From Strigamia acuminata (taxonomy: Eukaryota; Arthropoda; Chilopoda; Geophilomorpha; Linotaeniidae): a DNA stretch of 60,000 nt. How positions within the stretch are numbered: position 1 is the first letter of the stretch; each line of letters starts with the position of its first letter. The notes beneath the pieces were generated by a model, which had not been told where the DNA came from, ran no database searches, and saw only the letters and a program-made list of their open reading frames with translations. Shown in pieces: positions 31,740 to 41,490 of the stretch. The translations under genes and the position numbers were made by a program. The stretch spans positions 3,375,605-3,435,604 of the forward strand of contig OX442321.1 of the NCBI GenBank assembly GCA_949358305.1, read 5' to 3'.

Positions 31740-32501
31740 GCGGCCACTAAAAGATAAAGTGCAACCTTTAAGCTAGGTTAGGCTGAGGAAATAAACCACA
31801 AGTGCATTAAGTGGAAAATAGAGGATGTCAGATTGAAGAAATGTAGAAGCCGAAGTCACTTTTATAAGTCAAGAAGTGATTTCAATTTCAATTTCGCACA
31901 TTCAATTGATGGAATGTCAGTACACCTGCCAAAGCCATCCGCAAATGCATTTTTTCCATCTCAAAATGCATTTCTCCATTGGAAAATGCATTTTTTCATA
32001 TAAAAATACATTTTTCTTTGCTTGAAAAAGTCATTTTTGAAGTTTATGACCATCTTCTGATCGCTTTGAAAATAAATCAAATCCCAAACTATACACTTGA
32101 TGTCGCGAAAACCCACAAAAGGAATTCAATTTCAAATGAAAAATTCAAACCAAACTGAAAAACCACCAAAAACCATCAAAAAGCTTCGAAAGGCGCATCA
32201 AATCATATTCTTGCCAAATAAATACTCAACCGCCACATGATGAAATACACAAGAAAATACAATTCCGAACTAGGCCTATAAGTAGGCCTAAAATAGCGCC
32301 ATGGGTAAGAAAATAGATGGATCATTTTTCAAAGAATTCAAACCTTTGCGGAAATGTTAATGCCGTGTTCATGAAACCAACCCACCGTTTGGAAATCAAA
32401 CCCGAATTGAATTACGTGAAAAACCGAACACAGCCATGTCGAACAGCAAAATCTTGCTGTTCACCTCGCCTCGCGCTCATCGAGACGAAATTACGTGACA
32501 A
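31740..32501. repeat. Dispersed multi-kb repeat, copy interrupted by TIR element
   Basis: Colinear with 20980-21760 and inverted 38230-37790. It includes the frame at 32317-32517 with NVNAVFMKPT, LEIKPELN and RLALIETKLRD. It continues at 34061-34150 after the insertion. Confidence 0.75.
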
Positions 32502-32503
32502 TA

Positions 32504-34057
32504 GGGGGTTTCATTAATTAAGCAATTTTGTAATTTTGCAACTTTAGCAATTTTGCACTTTTGGATTTGTTACATGATATCAGTTCCACCAATCATGTGC
32601 ATAATTGCAAAAACACAAAACAGAAAAAATACACAATCACAAAATCAAAGGTAGTTTTGCTATTTTGGCAAAAATGGCAGCAGCCAAACTCAATCCAAGT
32701 GGCCATCACAAATTGTGATTAATAATTAGTTTCAAAAACAATCTCATAATTTTGCAATTTTGCAATTATTTAAATAGTCACGTGACTTCCTATCCACCAT
32801 ATTAGGTTATAGTTATATCCAACCAATTTTAAAATGTGATGCAAAAAAACTAGTTCTTATTTGTGTGATGGAACAAAATATTTTTTAATAAGGTGCATTT
32901 TAATAAATACTAGCTGTTCACCCACAAAGCCAAAGCCATAGATCAGACAAATGTATACAACCAAATCATAAAATAAATTTTTGCAAAACTAAACCAAACC
33001 CATAATAATGCAACCCAAACCCAAACCACACCAAACCAAAACCAATGCCAATCTGGCCAATACCCAAACACAATCAAACCCAAAAGTTAACCTAAACCCA
33101 ACGCCAATCCAGCCAATTCAATTTTGACCCAAACCACTGCAACCTGCTATTTTGTCCTCCTTTATTATTCAACCATTTTTTCCAACTTTTTCTTATAAAT
33201 CAACCCAAAAAAGATCGTTTTTTCCAAAATTTAAAATCAACGGTTAATCCGATCAAAAAGTTATCTGTACCATCGTTTTCAGCGGGATTTTCTTCTCTGG
33301 AAACCTGTTTTAAACATTTCATTCGGTTAATTTTACGAATTTTTGGTTTTGTCATGGTCGAATCTCGAATCCAAATTCTGCACCAAATTTCCAAATTTTC
33401 CCATTCGGTCCCCCGCTAAGATGGCCCGAATCGGCACTTTTCCTCGCCCGAATCAAAAAATAAAAAATACAGGCTTGTGCAGAATTGTCTCCTCTTCAAA
33501 ATGAGCTTGGTTCCATAATTTTCCGAGCTCATCTTGACATAGAAAACAATAAAAAACGATACGCGACGAACATTTCCGCCTGAATTTCCATTCGGGCACC
33601 CGCTAAAATCGCCCTGAATCGCCCTGAATCGGTACTTTTTTTTACCCGAATCGAAGTATTGAGTTTCCTAGCTGTTATACAGTCATGGATGCATCAGCAT
33701 TTTGATGATATACAAGGATACAAGTTGGCCACTTAGATAGAGCTTGGATGCCTCCATTTTGTTTTGAGTTTCACAAGCCTCAAAATCACTTCTTATCAAA
33801 ATCACAAAAACTACCTTTTAGATGTTTTTGGGATTTTGTGTTTTTACTCTTTTGTGCTTTAGTGAATGTGAATGTGATTGGTAGAACAGATATCACATGA
33901 CAATACTCAAAAATCACAAAATTGTCCAGATCACACAATTGCAAAATTGACTGGGTTAATTCAATGTAAACTCATTTTTGGAGGCATCAAAAAATAATGA
34001 TTTTGTGATTAATGCAAAATCACAAAATTGCAAAATCATTCATATAATGAAACCCCC
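32504..34057. mobile_element. Non-autonomous TIR DNA element, 1.55 kb, TA-flanked
   Basis: The ends are perfect 13-bp inverted repeats (GGGGGTTTCATTA / TAATGAAACCCCC) flanked by TA on both sides (32502-32503 and 34058-34059). Similarity between the ends continues imperfectly for 200-300 bp (for example TCAGTTCCACCAATCA versus TCTGTTCTACCAATCA). The homologous dispersed repeats at about 21745 and 37785 lack it, giving an empty site around TTATTGTTTAACG. No transposase ORF is present inside. The superfamily is not certain; TA duplication is compatible with Tc1/mariner-like elements. Confidence 0.75.
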
Positions 34058-34060
34058 TAT

Positions 34061-34437
34061 TGTTTAACGTCTCGTATGGTTTATAGCATCGTCATAAAAC
34101 GACCAAAACAATATTACTTTTAAGTTTTTCAATTTTTTCAATTTCATTTAAGTTTTCCAATTTGAATTCTAAAAATTAAAAATTGAAACTTTGAATTCAA
34201 ATTTCATTTTTCTAGTCGCGGCTCAGGGCCACCAATCTATGAATTCAATTTTCAATTTGTAGGTGGCGCATCAGGGCCACCATACTATGGAGAAAATGGA
34301 GAGCGAGGTAGATTGAACACTATTACGTACCAAGGGGCCTTTGGAAGCACTTTAAGTAATTACGCGGTTGATAAAGGCGTTAATTGACGTGCTACAGTAG
34401 AAATTTCGTTTTAGATTGGGCGGCGAACCTGTAAATC
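34061..34437. repeat. End of dispersed repeat and unassigned DNA
   Basis: 34061-34150 continues the repeat (TGTTTAACGTCTCG, ACGACCAAAACAATATTA). 34150-34437 holds direct repeats around TCAGGGCCACCA and no supported gene. Confidence 0.5.
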
Positions 34438-34560
34438 TAGTCCGTACATCGTGATTCGTGACCCGCCAAGAAGCCGACTCTCACTTCGATGAAAGCGAAG
34501 AACTGGCCCCGCCAACCGTAACTGTACAAACTGTACAAAAAATCACTCAGAATAAAATTG
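34438..34560 (+). pseudogene. Copy of pyrophosphatase exon 10 and 3' UTR, decayed
   Basis: It repeats the pyrophosphatase exon 10 (AGTCCGTACATCGTGA..., EADSHFDESEELAPP) and 3' UTR (CTGTACAAAAAATCACTCA, AATAAAATTGC). A 7-nt insertion (ATTCGTG) shifts the frame, and the last intron and last exon are missing. It lies tail-to-tail with the intact ZCCHC7-like gene. Confidence 0.85.
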
Positions 34561-34580
34561 CATTTCCATCAATCAATCAA

Positions 34581-37242
34581 TCATTTATTCCTTCTAGATT
34601 TACACTTCTTTTTATTGTTTCGCACTTTCGTCGGCAATTCGCATTCATTTAACTTGGTTAACTTCGCTCGCTCCTCTTTCCTCTGCATTTTCCGCTTCAA
34701 CTTTGTCACCGCCGATCGAAAGAAATCGACTTCCTCGACGTCTTGCGTCTTCGCGGGCGTTTTCACGCGTTTCCTTTTCGTCTTTTTGGGCACCGGCGAC
34801 TCTTCCGCGTTGGTTTCTTCGCGTTTTGGGCGTTTTCGTTGTCTCCTCCTCGGTTTTTTCGGCGGTGCGGGTTCTTTGCGCGGGCGCTCGACGTGTTTTT
34901 CGTGGTTGGTCCATTTTTTGCGTTTGTGATGTCGTCCGTCGTCTCTGCTGGCCTCGATTATGCGTTTCCATTCGTCGTTCGAGGTGTCTAGTAACAGCTC
35001 TCTGCGGTCGTCGTCGACGGTTATTCGTTTTGGGCCCTCGTAGCTGATTACGAATGGTTTAGTTGGTTGGATAGAAGGTTTCATCATAGGGTAAGGGCAT
35101 TTCTGGAATGAATTTTTGAGTTTTTAGTGTGTGGGTTTGTGGATTCATAATTGTTGGTTGTGTGCATGTGTGGCAAGTGATGCAACGGCAAAAGGAGGCT
35201 TGTTTTGCGAAATTAGTCGGAATTCGTCACGATTTGATTACATTTTTTTAAATTTGGCAAAATTCATTAAAATTTACACGGATTTTGTGGAAATTCGTCA
35301 AAATTTGACGAATATCGACAAATTTCTATACAAAATTGGATCAAATCGTTTAAATTGATCAAAATTAGATAAAATCGTTTAAATTGGTCAAAATTGGATC
35401 AAATCGTTTAAATTGATCAAAATTGTTTGAAATTTTGTCGAAATTCGTCAAAATTTGATTAAATTTTATCACAAATCGCCAAAATCCTTCAAAATTGTTC
35501 CTAATTTCATCAAATTTGGACGAATTTCGACAAATTTCAAAATAAAATTGCATCAAATCGTCTAAATTCACAAAATTGTTTGAAATTCTGTCGAAATTCG
35601 TCAAAATTGTTTGAAATTCTGTCGAAATTCGTCAAAATTGTTTGAAATTCAGTCGAAATTCGTCAAAATTGTTTGAAATTCTGTCGAAATTCGTCAAAAT
35701 TGTTTGAAATTCTGTCGAAATTCGTCTAAATTTGATCAAATTTCGTCACAAATCGCCAAAAGCCATCATAATTGTCTCTAATGTCATCATACGTTGTCGA
35801 ATTACAACAAAATCCGATCAAAATTTGCCAAAAATCATCAACATTTTATCGGAATTAACCAAACTCGCTCCACAAACCAAATCACCACACAACTAAACCA
35901 ATCCTTACATGTCCCCAATGGCCTTTCTTCCCGCAATTAAAACAAAAAACCCTTGGATTTGCCTCCGATGATCCTCTCACTATCGCTCCCTCACTTATCT
36001 ACAAAAAAAAATCAAAATCAAAATCAAAACCCTAAAAAAACCAACCACAAAACCCAACAAACCGTCAAATGATATCTCCGCCACAAATCGGGACAACTCG
36101 CCCTCGAATGTCCCTTAACCCTACACCGCTTACAGCGCTTCTTCAAATCCGCCGAACTCATCTGACACACGCTAACGTGGTGTCCCACACCCTCGCACCG
36201 CGCGCACAACGTCCCCAAACAATCCTCGACAGCATGATCCGTCTCCCCGCACATCCGACAGTGCGGAATTCGCTGAAAAATACAAAAAAATCGAATAAAT
36301 CACAACAAAAATCGATTTTTCTTCTAAAAAAAACATCTTTACGATTTTTTCGCGGCAATCTCTCTCCATGTGTCCCCACTGCTGGCAATTCCTGCACTTT
36401 ATTTTAATTTTCGTGTTGAATCCGCCTCCGAAAAATCGCTTTTTGTCCGATATCCAGCCGAATCGATCGTCGTTGCAAATCTTCCAACCGATATCTCTCG
36501 TAGTCGATTTCGGAGCTTCAATTTCCTCGTCGCTCGACGTCGAATCGTAAAATTTCCTCATTTGTTCCGCGTAATCGGTCAGAAAATCGCCGCTTTTCGC
36601 AATTTTCTTCTTTCGAGGCGAATCCGTCGCGATTTTCCTCTTCTTGCTGCAATTTCCACGATTGAACAATGGCGTCGTATCGATATTAATATCGATATCG
36701 GTCGGCAAATCGATTTTAGCGTCATCGTTTGCTCCGAAAAACGAATCGGAATCAGAATCCGACGTAAAAACATCCAAAACAGCTTTTACCTTCGGTTTTT
36801 TACACTTTTTCTTGCTGGATTTAAAAATATCGACCACTTTTACATCACTATCGGTCGTTGAAGCGATATCAATGATGGTACTTGATCCGGGTTCTCGGGA
36901 ACTTGACCCGGGATCGCGGGAACTTGATCTCGGGTTATGTTCAACAACAGACACAAATTGGGTTAATTTGTCCACCCCGGAGTGAGTTCCGCGCTTCTTT
37001 TTGACCGTTTTCTTATAGGGTTTGTTGTTTTTCACTTTTATCGTCCTTTTTTCGATATCCGGCGAAGGTTCTGCCGCTAACGATTCGTTTTTCACCTCAG
37101 CTGTTGTGAAATCGTCTTGGTAATAAATGTTTGAATACATCATGGCCTCCACTTCGCTGTCGACATCCTCGGCGCCTTCTATGTTGTCCTCGTTTGTATA
37201 GAAGTAATCATCGTCGTCTAAATTCTCTTCGTAATCCCACAT
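34581..37242 (-). CDS. ZCCHC7: ZCCHC7/Air-type CCHC zinc-knuckle protein (4 exons)
   Basis: Exons: 37242-36343, 36272-36063, 35998-35909 and 35102-34581, all phase 0; 573 aa. Exon 1 is acidic (MWDYEENLDDDDYFY) and then Ser/Asp-rich, ending with DIGWKICNDDRFGW and knuckle CRNCQQWGHMERDC. Exon 2 adds CRMCGETDHAVEDC, CARCEGVGHHVSVC and CKRCRVKGHSRASC; exon 3 adds CFNCGKKGHWGH, completed by KC of exon 4. A run of CCHC knuckles is characteristic of ZCCHC7/Air1-Air2, the RNA-binding subunit of the TRAMP nuclear RNA surveillance complex. The C-terminal exon is strongly basic (KKPRRRQRKRPKR), suggesting nuclear localisation or RNA contact. Length is close to the human protein. Intron 3 (about 800 bp) carries tandem repeats. 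Its 3' end is duplicated at 25947-26312. Confidence 0.9.
35560..35735. repeat. 31-bp tandem repeat in ZCCHC7-like intron 3
   Basis: The unit GTTTGAAATTCTGTCGAAAT plus TCGTCAAAATT is repeated about 5 times. Related degenerate words fill 35330-35830. Confidence 0.85.
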
Positions 37243-37284
37243 TTTTGCTTAATTCATTCAGCCACGTGAAGACTCCTTTCGCTC

Positions 37285-37411
37285 GGGCGAGTGCAGCACC
37301 ACGACGGTAGATTTTGCAACTATTTTTTAGGTAAGCACAGGACGGAACCCGAGGTTGAAATTGTTGAATTTTCTTTTTCCCATTAGAAATTGTTTTAGTC
37401 GGGGTTGTCAT
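37285..37411 (-). other. Segment shared with 59212-59305, upstream of ZCCHC7-like gene
   Basis: On the minus strand it reads CTTACCTAAAAAATAGTTGC and AAAATCTACCGTCGTGGTGC, nearly identical to the region containing the acceptor and start of the unknown exon at 59243. A continuous frame reads MTTPTKTISNGKKKIQQFQ and then CKIYRRGAALARAK; its start is also present at 22081-22105. It could be a 5' untranslated exon, a captured exon or a repeat. Confidence 0.45.
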
Positions 37412-37721
37412 TTTTTAATTTTTTAAATACAGTTTTGTTGAATTAAATGAAGTGAATAAATTGGATTTTTTTTTATGTGCAAATGGAGGAGTTTTTTTAG
37501 AAATAAATTTATTTTTGAATTTAAAAGAAAAAATGGAGTTTTATGTGCAAAATGCATTTTTATTTTACTTTTTTAGTCACGAATAGAATTTTATGCTGCA
37601 AAAATTGCACAAATGATTTTAGACATGCTGCAAAAATTGTAAAAATTATTTGTTATACTGCAAAAAAATTGAAAAATTGAATAACTAAAACTATAATTGT
37701 TTTGGTCGTTTTACTGAGATT

Positions 37722-38027
37722 TTATGACGTTGCTATAAACAATAGCACAGTCCATGGACTGTGACAATACGAGGCGTTAAACAATAATCTGTCACGTAAT
37801 TTCGTCTCGATCAGCACGAGGCGAAATGAATTGCAAGGTTTTGCTGTTCGACATGGCCGTGTTCGGTTTTTCACGTTATTCAATTCGGGTTTGATTTCCA
37901 AAAGGTTGGTTGGTTTCATAAACACGGCATTAACATTTCTACGCAAGTTTCTCAGCAAGTTTGAATTCGTATTTCTTTGAAAAATGATCCATTTATTTTC
38001 TTTCTTCTTGTTCATGTTTGGCGCCAT
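37722..38027 (-). CDS. 101-aa ORF of the dispersed repeat (MAPNMNKKK type)
   Basis: It begins MAPNMNKKKENKWIIFQRNT and continues with NVNAVFMKPT, LEIKPELNNVKNRTRP and FRLVLIETKLRD. The middle is nearly identical in protein wording at 32340-32500 (NVNAVFMKPT, LEIKPELNYVKNRTQP, LALIETKLRD), and parts survive at 58290-58340, 21690-21745 and 54725-54785. It is basic and has no membrane span before the last 25 residues. Codons after LRD probably lie beyond the true exon. It may be a second gene carried by the repeat; function unknown. Confidence 0.4.
   Translation of the reverse strand: MAPNMNKKKENKWIIFQRNTNSNLLRNLRRNVNAVFMKPTNLLEIKPELNNVKNRTRPCRTAKPCNSFRLVLIETKLRDRLLFNASYCHSPWTVLLFIATS
37746..37763. 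repeat. Perfect 18-bp palindrome CACAGTCCATGGACTGTG
   Basis: Fully self-complementary. A related one with a 1-nt spacer lies at 40924-40948 (GCACAGTCCATT / AATGGACTGTGC). Confidence 0.9.
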
Positions 38028-38600
38028 TTTAGGCCTACTGTAGACCTAATTCGAATTGTATTCTGTATTTCTTCATGTGGCGGTTGAGTATTTATTTGGC
38101 GAGAATATGATTTGATGCGCCTTTCGGAGCTTTTTGATGGTTTTTGGTGATTTTTCAAGTTTTAAATTGAATTTGTTTTGCGGTTTTCGTGACATCAAGT
38201 GTTTAGTTTGAGATTTGATTTCTGAAACCTGGTTTTTATTTTCAAAGTGATCAGTGGCTCAGAGGATGGTCATCAACTTCAAAAATGACATTTTCAAGCA
38301 AAAAAAATGCATTTTCAAGCAAAAAAAATGCATTTTGAGATGGAAAAAATGCATTTTGAGATGGAAAAAATGCATTTTCAGATGAAGAAATGCATTTGCA
38401 GGTGGAAAAATGCATTTGCGGATGGCTTTGGCAGGTGTGCTGACATTCCATCAATTTTGTGTGTTTGATTCTCTTATTTCTGTATACGAATTTCTATTTT
38501 TCTATTTCTTGAGGTGTAGATCTTAATCTTTTTCATGCTTTAATATTGCCACATGGGCTGACATTCCAACTGAAAAAATTTCCCTAAACAAGATAGGACG

Positions 38601-39088
38601 GTTTTTACCCCATTCTCTGACAGTCTGTCTATCTCTCGACCATGCCACCTGTCTCTCTCGAAAAGCCGTTGATTAATCAATGCCCAATATTTGCAATGAG
38701 TAACAACAATATATGCAAGACTTAAAATCTGATTTTAATGATAGCATACAACATAGAAATTCTCATGTGAATCCTAATTTGAACTTGTTAAAACTTTGAA
38801 TATTTACTTGCATATCACAGATTTTAAGAACAAATATTGTGAGTGTGGACGTATGTCATCAAGACTAAAGGGTCGCCCAAAGTTAACGTTGACAATACTC
38901 AGACCCACGTTATAGAAAAGAGACAAAAACTGATTCTCTATCATAAGAAAAAGAAAATATTTTCAAGACTTTAAATTTAATTTTAATTACATAATACAAG
39001 ATGAAATTCTTGCAATTTAAATGTATGATGTCAACCATTTGCCATGGAGAAAGATAATATGACTGTTCATGTGTTCAATGAGGTTTAA
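38601..39088. repeat. Dispersed repeat, inverted partner of 52545-52880
   Basis: The block with ACTCAGACCCACGTTATAGA, AGAGACAAAAACTGATTCTC and TATTTTCAAGACTTTAAATT matches the reverse complement of 52580-52800. No gene. Confidence 0.65.
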
Positions 39089-39277
39089 ATGGCAAAATGG
39101 CTTCATATCGTGCTTTTAGTATTTGGGGTGGTACGTTTGTTCATGACCGTGCTCAAAGCTGTCCAAATAATGTTAGTTGGTTCGTCTTTGTTCTTATATC
39201 CGCATAATGCTACGGCTTCTCTCCTTTATTTTAAAGTGATTGTAGACATTCGGTGGCAACAATCGTGGAATTGGTAG
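39089..39277 (+). CDS. 62-aa hydrophobic ORF, unknown
   Basis: It begins MAKWLHIVLLVFGVVRLFMT, with a likely membrane span at residues 4-20, and ends DIRWQQSWNW. It lies among family copies and has a similar build (short, one span), but I see no clear sequence match. Weak call. Confidence 0.25.
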   Translation: MAKWLHIVLLVFGVVRLFMTVLKAVQIMLVGSSLFLYPHNATASLLYFKVIVDIRWQQSWNW

Positions 39278-39373
39278 CAAGCCTGCCAAAATGTTCTCAT
39301 ATCGAGCTGCATGACTTTAAAAATAAATAAATAAATAAATAAATACGTTGTTGATTACATGTGCCGGACTGTG

Positions 39374-39461
39374 CCCCATCACTTTCTGGAGGCGGACGAT
39401 CGCCTCATTGTGCAGACCTCTGCACAATGAAGCGATCGTCCGCCTCCAGAAAGTGATGGGG
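39374..39461. repeat. Long near-perfect palindrome (43-bp arms)
   Basis: The left arm 39374-39416 starts CCCCATCACTTTCTGGAGGC; the right arm 39419-39461 is its reverse complement with one mismatch. The spacer is 2 nt. The left arm contains a frame with HFLEADDR, a word also found in the ORF at 56131-56532. Confidence 0.95.
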
Positions 39462-39835
39462 TCGTATAACCACTACTGGAGCCTAGGTCCTATATTTTAA
39501 GAAAAATTATTCTAAAATTACATTTGTTTATTGTTTACCTTACCTTGATGCAAAAAATGCGTAAACAACAAAACATGCAGACTCCTGCGACCTTAATTAG
39601 AGTAATGAGAATTTCAGGTTCTATGTGCGAGTCGAATTTTTACAAATAAACAAAAAACTATAAACAATTAATCCATATAGCATTGCAAGAATTTTGAATC
39701 CATTTTTGAAACAAATAAAATTTAAAAAAACAAAAAAAAGAAAAAACCAGATCAATGAACGGACTAAAAGTTCTGAGCAAAATACAAGTGCTTGTTGTAT
39801 AGTGTATGTGTGGAATCCGGGAATTTCTGCGTCTG

Positions 39836-39931
39836 CTAAACAGTTCTTTGTCTTTGATTTCCTGGAATTTGGATATCACCGTTCATGATTGCATTGTACC
39901 TTTCCCTTAGAATTCCTGCCGGAATTTCCAT
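39836..39931 (-). pseudogene. Conserved short ORF, MEIPAGILRERY type (inverted copy)
   Basis: A 31-codon ORF related to 19676-19831 (IPAxILxxRYNxIMxGD...IP.N). It follows a TTTATTTATTTTTAAG acceptor-like sequence, as that copy does. It ends early and is probably a relic or an exon of an unidentified gene. Confidence 0.4.
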
Positions 39932-40259
39932 AATCTTAAAAATAAATAAATAAATATATAAATACAAAATAATTAAAAATAATAAAAAATAGAAAATAGA
40001 AAAGTGGGGTGTTATAACTGTGCTTAAGGTGGTCCATGCTTGGTTGACGATGAATGAAGGCAATCCTTATGCGTTGAAGCCACACAAGATGATTTCGCGG
40101 TCATCGGCTTCACTAAACTGGAACACATCTGATTCTGGAAATTGAATTTGTCTTGGAGGTTTTCGTGACATCAAGTGTTTAGTTTGGGATTTGATTTCTG
40201 AAGCCTTTTCAAAGTGATTAGTGGCTCATAAACTTCAAAAATGACATTTTCATTTCCAG

Positions 40260-40412
40260 CACACTGGAGACAATCCGTTCAGTTGCAATCTGTGTTCTTA
40301 CTCGTGTAAACAAAATTCTCATTTGAAATCACACTTGCTGAAACGTTCAGGGCCAAAAACCATTAAGTTAAATGGTAAACTTAGGTTTAAACAGAAAAGA
40401 AATTGCAATTAA
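40260..40412 (+). pseudogene. C2H2 zinc-finger exon fragment
   Basis: After TTTCATTTCCAG the frame reads HTGDNPFSCNLCSYSCKQNS then HLKSHLLKR, with the linker HTGxxPF and C-x2-C-x12-H spacing of a C2H2 finger. The final zinc ligand position is Arg instead of His. A basic tail (FKQKRNCN) and stop follow. It is a single, damaged finger without neighbours; I take it as a relic of a zinc-finger gene. Confidence 0.6.
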
Positions 40413-40539
40413 AATAAAAATTACAATTTTTAATTTACAAAAAATTAAAAAAAAAAAAATTATTAAAAATAAAACATAAAATAAAAAAAAGACTTTTTTG
40501 TCTTCCAATTTATTTATTTTTGTGATATAAATTGTTTTA

Positions 40540-40903
40540 GATGGGTCGCGGTAAATTCTTGACTTTAACATCGCGTTTTAACAACACCGCTTGTTGATCT
40601 AGAATTTTTAATGTCTAAGAAATAAATAAATGAATAAAATTATTCAATAATAAAAAATAAAAAATTACCCTGCTCAATTGAGCTAAAGATTTCGCTTGTT
40701 TAGCTCCAATCATCTCTTTCCTATCCTGGTAATTAACAGAATTCTTTTATTATCTTCGTTGGTAAAACGCTGGGGAGTTACAGCAAAGCCAAATACGCCA
40801 AAACCGCAATAAAACACAAACTGCAAGCCCAAATGAAAGTTGCAATAGTCTGATCAGAAATATATCGTATTTTTTTGATTACTTTTTCACTGAAATCCGC
40901 CAT
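40540..40903 (-). pseudogene. Small membrane-protein family, inverted decayed copy
   Basis: The minus strand starts MADFSEKVIKKIRYISDQTI (ATG 40903) with hydrophobic FIWACSLCFIAVLAYLALL. It then passes, without a usable donor, into exon-2 wording (RFTNEDNKRILL) and, after an indel, NYQDRKEM...SLAQLSR|GTAATT. It continues after TTTCTTAG with exon 3 (LDQQAVLLKRDVKVKNLPRP). It shows that the MADFSEK-type first exon and the NRR/NYQ/LSR-type exons belong to one gene family. Stops and a frameshift make it non-functional. Confidence 0.7.
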
Positions 40904-41089
40904 AACTCGAGCCATAACTTAAGGCACAGTCCATTGAATGGACTGTGCTTAAGGCTTAAATACTTAAGATTGCGCTACTTAAAAAGAAATGTATATAAAA
41001 ACTTTGCGCGCATCGATCTGCCATTATGACCTTAGTCCCATTGAGACCCGGTGAGAATTTACCCGATGCAACGTCCAAAATTCTGTTCA

Positions 41090-41340
41090 CTTCTATCTTC
41101 TATCTAACCAGCAATTGTATAATTCTTGACCAATTTGTCTTTGGAAACTAAATGCCTGTAGATCCTTGTCACCGAGCTAGTTATCCATGGAACTACAATG
41201 ACCAGGATGTCCAATGTGACCACTTTTTCCATTTGTTACTTCTATCTTTCTCATAAAAATGCCGCCCCCCCCCCCCCCACAAAAAAAACCATATTGGCTA
41301 TTTCTGAATGTCACAATTTTTCCCAGATAGATTATTTTAA
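41090..41340 (+). repeat. ~240-bp dispersed repeat, inverted partner of 54155-54400
   Basis: The block with CTGTAGATCCTTGTCACCGA, GGATGTCCAATGTGACCA and CATATTGGCTATTTCTGAAT matches the reverse complement of 54400-54155. It contains a long C homopolymer at about 41265-41280. Confidence 0.8.
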
Positions 41341-41361
41341 AAACTTAAAATTCTAAAATAT

Positions 41362-41490
41362 TTATAAATTATACAAAGCACAATAAGTCAAAACAGCAAT
41401 GAAACAGAAACTGAAGGCCCAAATTAGATGCCCGATTGTTTGATCTGATATGTATCTTATCTTTTCTATTATCTTTTCGCTAAAATCAGC
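41362..41490 (-). pseudogene. Small membrane-protein family, exon 1 copy without ATG
   Basis: The minus strand reads ADFSEKIIEKIRYISDQTIG then LIWAFSFCFIAVLTYCALYNL and stop. The ATG position is AGG. The upstream part of the copy at 40903 is also shared (TATTTAAGCCTT). It is a decayed exon 1. Confidence 0.65.

Larger units (their letters stand above)
37390..38600 (-). repeat. Dispersed multi-kb repeat, inverted copy
   Basis: The minus strand is colinear with plus-strand 20830-22110 and 31470-34150: a FQLECQ-like block, AAATGCATTTT array, CATCAAATCATATTCTCGCC block, ETKLRD-coding block, GTTGCTATAAACAATAG block and a MTTPTKTIS end. Confidence 0.8.

Noticed and set aside
31484-31747. Lys/Cys-rich antisense ORFs (MEKKCICRWKK wording)
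   Set aside because: Translation of the ATGCATTTTTTTTCCATCTGC tandem repeat.
34558-35047. Plus-strand Arg-rich ORFs opposite the last ZCCHC7-like exon (and 26069-26423)
   Set aside because: They are reverse-strand readings of a Lys/Arg-rich coding exon whose sense frame fits the family and splices correctly.
39089-39277. Hydrophobic 62-aa ORF as a further family member
   Set aside because: No matching exon-1 length, donor or wording; kept only as a weak ORF.
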